Positions 43,828-48,569 of a DNA stretch of 48,569 nt are shown here, piece by piece. The notes below the pieces were generated by a model that was not told the DNA's origin, made no database searches, and worked only from the letters and a program-made list of their open reading frames with translations. Source of the DNA: JBGTLA01 sp041744375 (lineage in GTDB: Bacteria > Actinomycetota > Acidimicrobiia > Spongiisociales > ZC4RG35); NCBI GenBank assembly GCA_041744375.1, contig JBGTLA010000111.1, positions 1 to 48,569 of the forward strand. Reading direction: 5' to 3'. Position 1 is the stretch's first letter. Each line of letters starts with the position of its first letter. The position numbers were made by a program, and so were the translations under genes.

Positions 43828-44495
43828 CGAGACGCCTCCTCCAAAGGTCGGGCGATCACTGCCGCCGTGACCGCCAATGCCAAATCGGTGGCCGTCACCA
43901 ACAGCACCCAAGGAAGGATACCGCCGCCTCGGCTCAACGATTCCATCGCCTGGGAGCCGCCGATGAGGAGGGGTATCGCCAGCGGTGCTACCAGCAGCGG
44001 GGCCAGCGTCGAGCGAGCGCGCAGCCCGGCGGTGACCTCGGCGGCGAGGGTCCCGATCTCGGCCAACCCGATGGCGGCGAGCACCGCCGGTATGAGGGCC
44101 AGGGGCCAGAGGGGAGGGAGCTCGGGATTGTAGAAGAGGACCATCAACGGGAACATCACCGTCATGAACGCCACCAAGAGGATGCTGGACGCCACCGTGC
44201 GGCCCGCCAGTCGGGCCAGCGGGTCCACTCCGAGGAGCGAGATCATTCGACGGTGGGTGGGGGCATCGCCGGCACTGTGACGGAGGGCGATCTGCATGGC
44301 GAAGAGGAGCGTCACCACCCAGAACATGGCAGGGCCCACGCGGGCGATCACCGCCGAATCGATCCCGAGGGCCAGTGGCAATGTCATGAGGGCCACGGCC
44401 CCGAAGGGCACGACGATGGCGACGATCTCGTTGGCGCGACGCTCGGCAATCAGGTCGCGGCGAGCGAACTCCCCAGCTTGCCTCCAAAAGCTCAT
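43824..44495 (-). CDS. ccmB: ABC transporter permease CcmB
   Basis: 223 residues with six membrane helices. It starts RRDLIAERRANEIVAIVVPF and has the family-typical PLLVAPLAIPLLIGGSQA. It works with CcmA and CcmC in holo-CcmE release. ATG overlaps the ccmA stop (ATGA). Confidence 0.93.
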   Translation of the reverse strand: MSFWRQAGEFARRDLIAERRANEIVAIVVPFGAVALMTLPLALGIDSAVIARVGPAMFWVVTLLFAMQIALRHSAGDAPTHRRMISLLGVDPLARLAGRTVASSILLVAFMTVMFPLMVLFYNPELPPLWPLALIPAVLAAIGLAEIGTLAAEVTAGLRARSTLAPLLVAPLAIPLLIGGSQAMESLSRGGGILPWVLLVTATDLALAVTAAVIARPLEEASR

Positions 44496-45130
44496 GGGGT
44501 GATCCGGCCGTCGCGTATCGCCACGAGGCGATCGACCCGACCCCCCAGGAGGGTGGAGTCGTGAGACACCATGATGGCCGCCCCCCCGTCGGAGACAGCG
44601 CGGTCGGTGATGGCGTCGACGATGGCCACTGCATCGCTGTCGAGTCCGGCATGAGCCTCGTCCAACAACACCAGCCGTGGCCGGCACATCCACAGCCGGG
44701 CCAAGTCGGCTCTCCTGCGCATCCCGTTGGAACAGTGACTTGCCCGCCGGTCGGCGGCCGCTCCCAAACCCACCGCTCCGAGGGCGGCGCGGGCATCGTC
44801 GGCGGCCAGTCCGGCGAGGACGGCGACATGGCGTAGGTTCTCGTCCAGCGTCAGATCGTCGTACAGGGCGGGCTCGTGCCCAGACGCTGCAATGAGAGGG
44901 CGCACCCGGCGGGTTTCTTGTTCCGCCCCCAAACGGGCACCCAGTACGACGCCGTTGCCCCGGGTTGGGGTGAGCAAGGTGGAGACGACCCCCAGGAGGG
45001 TGGTCTTGCCTGCTCCGTTGGGCCCAATCACGCCCAACCTAGTCCCGGCCGGCACGGACAGGTCGATGCCGTCGAGCACGAGGGTGGCGCCGATCTGCAC
45101 CGAGATGTCCCGCAATTCGACGATGGTCAC
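44492..45130 (-). CDS. ccmA: ABC transporter ATP-binding protein CcmA
   Basis: 212 residues: Walker A GPNGAGKTTLL, signature CSNGMRRRADLARL (the S-x-G-M-x-x-R form seen in CcmA), Walker B LVLLDEAHAGLD and H-loop MVSHD. It is the first gene of the ccm operon. GTG was chosen to match the family N-terminus (IVELRDISVQIG); ATG at 45208 would add 26 residues and cannot be excluded. Confidence 0.9.
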   Translation of the reverse strand: MTIVELRDISVQIGATLVLDGIDLSVPAGTRLGVIGPNGAGKTTLLGVVSTLLTPTRGNGVVLGARLGAEQETRRVRPLIAASGHEPALYDDLTLDENLRHVAVLAGLAADDARAALGAVGLGAAADRRASHCSNGMRRRADLARLWMCRPRLVLLDEAHAGLDSDAVAIVDAITDRAVSDGGAAIMVSHDSTLLGGRVDRLVAIRDGRITP

Positions 45131-45217
45131 CCAGCGAGTGTCCAGCGCCTGGGGGCCGCTGGCAAGTTCGTCGCCGGGGGAGAGGTGGCGGCGGCGTCCG
45201 GAATCCATACGAAAAAC

Positions 45218-45245
45218 TTGAAATAGGACGTCCATCTGGTATGTT
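45218..45245 (+). promoter_or_regulatory. Promoter of the ArsR-type regulator gene
   Basis: TTGAAA and TATGTT are 16 bp apart in an unusually A/T-rich stretch between divergent ccmA and the regulator. Nearby dyad TGATCA may be part of an operator. Confidence 0.5.
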
Positions 45246-45294
45246 GATCATATACGACGGTTATCGAATTGGTCTGAAGTCATCGAAAGTTATC

Positions 45295-46443
45295 ATGAAC
45301 GTAGCCCAATTTCCCAAGGTTCGAGACCTCACCGGGGGCAGCGGCAGCCTTCCCATTGAAACGGATGGTTCGGCGGTGTACGACCTGTTGTTGACGGTGT
45401 GGGCCATCCTCGACGACCGTGAGGACCATGGCGGGTTCGAATTGGGCCCGGAATGGTTCAACGGGATTCTCGAAGGCATCGACCCTTCTCTCCGTCGGGA
45501 ACTCGAGGTCTTGGGGGGCAGGCACGGCAGCAGCTGGTTGGCCCTCATGGCGTTGTTCGTCACGGCCCCTCATCCCCACGACGTCGACCGCATGCTCGAC
45601 TGGGTGCAGTCGATGGAGGGGAACAAGTTCCGATTGGGCCTCCTCTCTCATCAGTGCCATGTCAGTGGCTCCGACATCACAGAGCTGGCCGAGCGGGCCG
45701 TGGGCGGTGACGAGTCCTCACTCGAAGAGCTCCTGGCCGAAAGTGGCGCCGATGCGCAGGCATTGGACCACTTTCGCGCTGTGTTCTCACTTCCCGAAGG
45801 GGAGCTGCGGGATCGCATGGTGGCGGCGTTGCGGCGCTTCCGAGAAGAGGTCTTCGGGCAATATGAAGAAGAATTCGGACAGATCGTGGCAAGGGCAGCA
45901 GCGGCCAGTCGCGCCTTCAGACGCGGCGCCGACCCCGAGAGGGTCATCGAAGAGGTCACCAATGGCGCCGAGTACCGCATCCAGCCCGGCGTCGCCCGAC
46001 TGGTGCTGGTGCCATCGGTGGTCCTGAGGCCGTGGGCCATCATCGACCAGCACCGCCACACCCTGTTCGTCGCATACGGCGTGGCCGACGAGTTCATCGA
46101 CGCCGACCCCGATGCCCCGCCCTCATGGATCGTCAAGTTGCACAAGGCTATCGGTGACGATCGTCGCCTCCGCATCCTGCGTCGGTTGTCGGAAGGAGGC
46201 GCCTCGCTCGATGACCTGACCGAGATGCTGGGTTTGACCAAGTCGACCGTTCATCACCACCTCGGTCTGCTGCGATCGGCCGGACTGGTGAGGGTGAAGC
46301 TCGACCCGATGGCCGGAACCAAGCACTACGCCTTTCGACCCTCGGTTCTACCCGAGGCGCAGCGATCGTTGGAGTCCTATCTCGGCTTCGCCGACGCTCC
46401 CGCAGAATCAACAGCTCCCAGAGCAGCAAGGAGTGAGACATGA
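45295..46443 (+). CDS. ArsR-type winged-helix regulator with large N-terminal domain
   Basis: 382 residues. The C-terminal ~90 carry the winged helix (DDRRLRILRRLSEGGASLDD, LTKSTVHHHLGLLRSAGLV, AGTKHYAFRP). The first ~270 form a helical domain of unknown ligand, as in actinobacterial ArsR relatives with DUF5937-like N-termini. There is no metal CxC motif. It is divergent from the ccm operon, a possible target. The chosen ATG begins MNVAQFPKV; an upstream frame start lies inside the promoter. Confidence 0.82.
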   Translation: MNVAQFPKVRDLTGGSGSLPIETDGSAVYDLLLTVWAILDDREDHGGFELGPEWFNGILEGIDPSLRRELEVLGGRHGSSWLALMALFVTAPHPHDVDRMLDWVQSMEGNKFRLGLLSHQCHVSGSDITELAERAVGGDESSLEELLAESGADAQALDHFRAVFSLPEGELRDRMVAALRRFREEVFGQYEEEFGQIVARAAAASRAFRRGADPERVIEEVTNGAEYRIQPGVARLVLVPSVVLRPWAIIDQHRHTLFVAYGVADEFIDADPDAPPSWIVKLHKAIGDDRRLRILRRLSEGGASLDDLTEMLGLTKSTVHHHLGLLRSAGLVRVKLDPMAGTKHYAFRPSVLPEAQRSLESYLGFADAPAESTAPRAARSET

Positions 46444-46649
46444 TGCCGTATCTGACCAACCACGTCGCCAACCAACGGATCGACGACGCCCGACGCCAGG
46501 CAGCTCGCCGCCGTCTAGGGCAGGAGGCAAAGCGATCGGCCGACCGGGCCGTCGGGGTCACCGACGCCGTGGGCCGTACCCTCATTGCCCTGGGTAGTCG
46601 CATGGTCTCTCACCACGACGAACGGCCCGCTCCCCGCCGAGCAGCCTGA
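46440..46649 (+). CDS. Small basic protein of unknown function
   Basis: 69 residues, rich in Arg and Ala (IDDARRQAARRRLGQEAKRS), with no membrane segment. The ATG overlaps the regulator stop (ATGA), supporting translation. Small Arg-rich proteins of this style are common partners of actinobacterial genes, but I do not recognise a family. Confidence 0.6.
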   Translation: MMPYLTNHVANQRIDDARRQAARRRLGQEAKRSADRAVGVTDAVGRTLIALGSRMVSHHDERPAPRRAA

Positions 46650-46655
46650 CCCTTC

Positions 46656-46762
46656 AGAGGGCGCCCAAGTAGGTGAGCCATCGCGCTTCGATTTCTGCTC
46701 AACACCAGGCGTTGTGACTGGAGGAGGCTAGAACGCACGAGCTCTATTTGCGCGCCCTTTTT
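46656..46762 (+). repeat. Structured dispersed repeat, copy 2
   Basis: 107 bp, same orientation as copy 1 at 28812-28920, with about eight differences. The ends still pair: two differences turn Watson-Crick pairs into G-U wobble pairs and one makes a mismatch. The internal TGAGC...GCTCA hairpin is unchanged in its stem. It lies between the small basic protein and the convergent hisIE gene. Confidence 0.8.
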
Positions 46763-46793
46763 CCCGGGCGCTAGTCATACACTGGGCCGGAGG

Positions 46794-47381
46794 TCAGCCT
46801 CGACGCTGCCGGAGCACATCGAGCACGAGTCGGGGGTCGATCTTGCGTTCGGCCAGCACCACCAGGAGGTGGTAGACGAGGTCGGCCGCCTCCTCAGCCA
46901 CCCGAACGTCATCCACCGCACCCACGGCGTGGTCCTTGGCTGCCATGAGGGTTTCAGCTGCCTCCTCCACCAGTTTGCGCCCGGGGCCGTCGGGGCCTGC
47001 CTCCAGCAGTCGGGCGGTGTAGCTGTCGGGGGGGCGATGGTCCGCTCGATCCGCGATCACGTCCCACAACGAATCCAGAGCGGCAAAGGAAGGGCCGTCG
47101 ACATCGCCCCAGCATGTGTCGGTCCCGGTGTGACAGACAGGTCCGGTGGGCCGGGCGGTCACCAGGTAGGCGTCGTCGTCGCAGTCCGTGACAAGCGACA
47201 CCAGCCTCAGCCGGTTCCCCGATGTCGCGCCCTTCTCCCACAATTCTTCACGTGAGCGAGACCAGAAAGTCACCCACCCGGTCTCGATCGTTCGCAGGTA
47301 GGCGTCGTCGTTCATCCAGCCGAGCATGAGGACGCGAGCGGTGTCGGCATCCTGGACGACGGCAGCTCTCAGCGCTTTCAC
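46794..47381 (-). CDS. hisI: Bifunctional phosphoribosyl-AMP cyclohydrolase / phosphoribosyl-ATP pyrophosphatase
   Basis: 195 residues with both histidine-pathway domains in HisIE order. HisI: LMLGWMNDDAYLRTIETG, the zinc-site region SLVTDCDDDAYL and VCHTGTDTCW. HisE (about 105-195): LEAGPDGPGRKLVEEAAETL and VYHLLVVLAERKI. Many actinobacteria have the two as separate genes, so the fusion is worth noting. GTG overlaps the hisF stop (GTGA). Confidence 0.95.
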   Translation of the reverse strand: MKALRAAVVQDADTARVLMLGWMNDDAYLRTIETGWVTFWSRSREELWEKGATSGNRLRLVSLVTDCDDDAYLVTARPTGPVCHTGTDTCWGDVDGPSFAALDSLWDVIADRADHRPPDSYTARLLEAGPDGPGRKLVEEAAETLMAAKDHAVGAVDDVRVAEEAADLVYHLLVVLAERKIDPRLVLDVLRQRRG

Positions 47382-48142
47382 GTCGTCGCCTGACGAATCG
47401 GGATGCCCGCTGATTCCATGGCGGCCTTCACGTCGGCGATGGCCACTTGGCGCCGGTGGAAGATAGATGCCGCCAACACAGCCGATGCCCCGCCCTCGCG
47501 AACCGCCTCCACGCAGTGCTGAGCCGAACCAGCTCCACCGGAGGCGATGACCCCCACCTCGACCTGCCGCACCACCGTCTGGATGAGCTCGACGTCGAAG
47601 CCTTCGTGGGTTCCGTCTCGATCCATCGAAGTGAGAAGAATCTCCCCTGCCCCCAGTTTCACGCTGCGGCGAGCCCACTCGACGGCGTCGAGGCCCGTCA
47701 GCCGGCGACCACCCGACACGACTACCTCGTACCAGCCGTTTCTGCGGCGGGCGTCGATGGCGACCACCACGCACTGGCGCCCGAAACGTCGCCCGCACTC
47801 CGCCAGCAGGCCAGGGTCGGCAACTGCGGCCGTGTTGACCGTCACCTTGTCGGCTCCTGCTCGCAGCACCGCCTTCATGTCGTCGACCTCGCGCACCCCG
47901 CCCCCCACGGTCAGCGGCACGAAGACCGCCGACGCCGTGCGGCGGATGACGTCGAGCATGGTGCGACGCCCTTCGTGGGTGGCGGAGATGTCGAGGAAGC
48001 AGATCTCGTCGGCCCCTTCCGCCGTGTAGCGGTGCGCCAGCTCCACCGGATCACCCTCGTCGACGAGATCGACGAAGTTGACCCCTTTCACCACCCGACC
48101 GTCGGTGACGTCGAGGCACGGGATCACTCGGCTACGCAGCAC
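47378..48142 (-). CDS. hisF: Imidazole glycerol phosphate synthase subunit HisF
   Basis: 254 residues, a (beta/alpha)8 barrel. Catalytic Asp11 (IPCLDV) and Asp130 (VVAIDARR) are present, with phosphate-binding VGGGVRE and GVIASGGAG. It cyclises PRFAR with ammonia from HisH. GTG start inside the end of hisH (11-bp overlap). Confidence 0.97.
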   Translation of the reverse strand: MLRSRVIPCLDVTDGRVVKGVNFVDLVDEGDPVELAHRYTAEGADEICFLDISATHEGRRTMLDVIRRTASAVFVPLTVGGGVREVDDMKAVLRAGADKVTVNTAAVADPGLLAECGRRFGRQCVVVAIDARRRNGWYEVVVSGGRRLTGLDAVEWARRSVKLGAGEILLTSMDRDGTHEGFDVELIQTVVRQVEVGVIASGGAGSAQHCVEAVREGGASAVLAASIFHRRQVAIADVKAAMESAGIPIRQATT

Positions 48143-48569
48143 GAGCTTTGCTCCGACACAATTCGACGAAGCGGGCCAAGATGGCCAGACCGACCGGGCC
48201 TGACCGCTCGGGGTGGAACTGCACGCCGTGGCGCATGCCGGCGGAGACGGCGGCCGAGAAGGTGGAGCCGTGTCGGGCGGTGGCGGTCACCACCGAGGGG
48301 TCGGCCGGCTCGGGAGCGTATGAGTGGACGAAGTAGACGACGGGGGCAGAGTCCTCGAACAGATATGCACCCGGTGTCACCTCGAGGTCGTTCCATCCGA
48401 TGTGGGGGAGGGTGGGGGCGTCCACGAGCTGGCGAACGCGACCGGCAAAAAGGCCCAAACCCTCGGCACCGTCCTCGTCGGAGCCCTCGAACATGACCTG
48501 CATGCCGACACAGATCCCCAAGAGCGGGGCCTCGAGCGAGGTGAGAACATCGGCGAAACCCCCAGCGGC
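48132..48569 (-). CDS. hisH: Imidazole glycerol phosphate synthase subunit HisH (N-terminus off window)
   Basis: The last 145 residues of a class I glutamine amidotransferase. The nucleophile elbow is LLGICVGMQVMFEGS. The catalytic His/Glu pair lies in MRHGVQFHPERSG. PHIGWNDLEV and YFVHSYAPEP are typical of HisH. It supplies ammonia to HisF, with which it overlaps. The reading frame is open to the window end. Confidence 0.95.
   Translation of the reverse strand, partial: AAGGFADVLTSLEAPLLGICVGMQVMFEGSDEDGAEGLGLFAGRVRQLVDAPTLPHIGWNDLEVTPGAYLFEDSAPVVYFVHSYAPEPADPSVVTATARHGSTFSAAVSAGMRHGVQFHPERSGPVGLAILARFVELCRSKARAA

Overview
The window is high-GC bacterial DNA, almost fully coding, with short or overlapping gene junctions (many ATGA/GTGA/TGATG couplings) and frequent GTG/TTG starts. 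The pair of a DUF3090 (TIGR03847-type) protein and a TIGR03848-type histidine phosphatase, an otsA/otsB pair, and several leaderless-looking promoters point to an actinobacterium. An Acidimicrobiia-like lineage is my guess, not a proof. There is no insertion sequence, prophage, CRISPR array, tRNA or rRNA that I can see.

The most important result is two genes that an ordinary gene caller would cut at an in-frame TGA but which read on perfectly: an ArsM-like SAM methyltransferase (14754-15527, minus, TGA at codon 201) and a thioredoxin-like lipoprotein (35392-36006, plus, TGA at codon 102, giving a U-T-T-C active site). In both, the TGA sits where Cys is expected and a bacterial-SECIS-like hairpin follows at the expected distance. 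Both are predicted selenoproteins, implying that the host decodes UGA as selenocysteine.

Layout. 1-5.1 kb: a carotenoid oxygenase/double thiolase operon, a lipocalin-like protein, a TetR regulator, DUF3090 and the phosphatase. 5.2-10.8 kb: lgt, then an operon terC-otsA-otsB-SRAP headed by a clear yybP-ykoY (Mn2+) riboswitch, and a tandem UspA protein. 10.9-17.2 kb: a PLDc_N-ABC ATPase fusion with its permease, then a possible thiol/metalloid cluster (ArsR-rhodanese, MFS exporter, selenoprotein methyltransferase, disulfide reductase). 17.3-24.3 kb: mgtE with an upstream mini-ORF, a cyclase-ATPase regulator, a shikimate-kinase-like protein, a PhnD-like protein, an IclR remnant merging into a MarR gene, and a cNMP-binding protein. 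24.5-28.6 kb: SRPBCC/ArsR genes, a second MgtE-like transporter, a small membrane protein and an AAC(2')-like acetyltransferase.

28.6-37.5 kb: a structured repeat, a lipoprotein gene broken at a G8 run, rnpB, an AI-2E family permease, aquaporin, a gamma-glutamylcyclotransferase-like protein, trpD behind a perfect 30-bp palindrome, a holin-like membrane protein, the selenoprotein thioredoxin, and an alpha/beta hydrolase that has lost its catalytic residues. 37.6-45.1 kb: DUF3048 and a complete System I cytochrome c maturation operon (ccmA-B-C-D-E-F-H/I-G), divergent from an ArsR-type regulator. 46.4-48.6 kb: a small basic protein, the second copy of the structured repeat, and hisIE-hisF-hisH.
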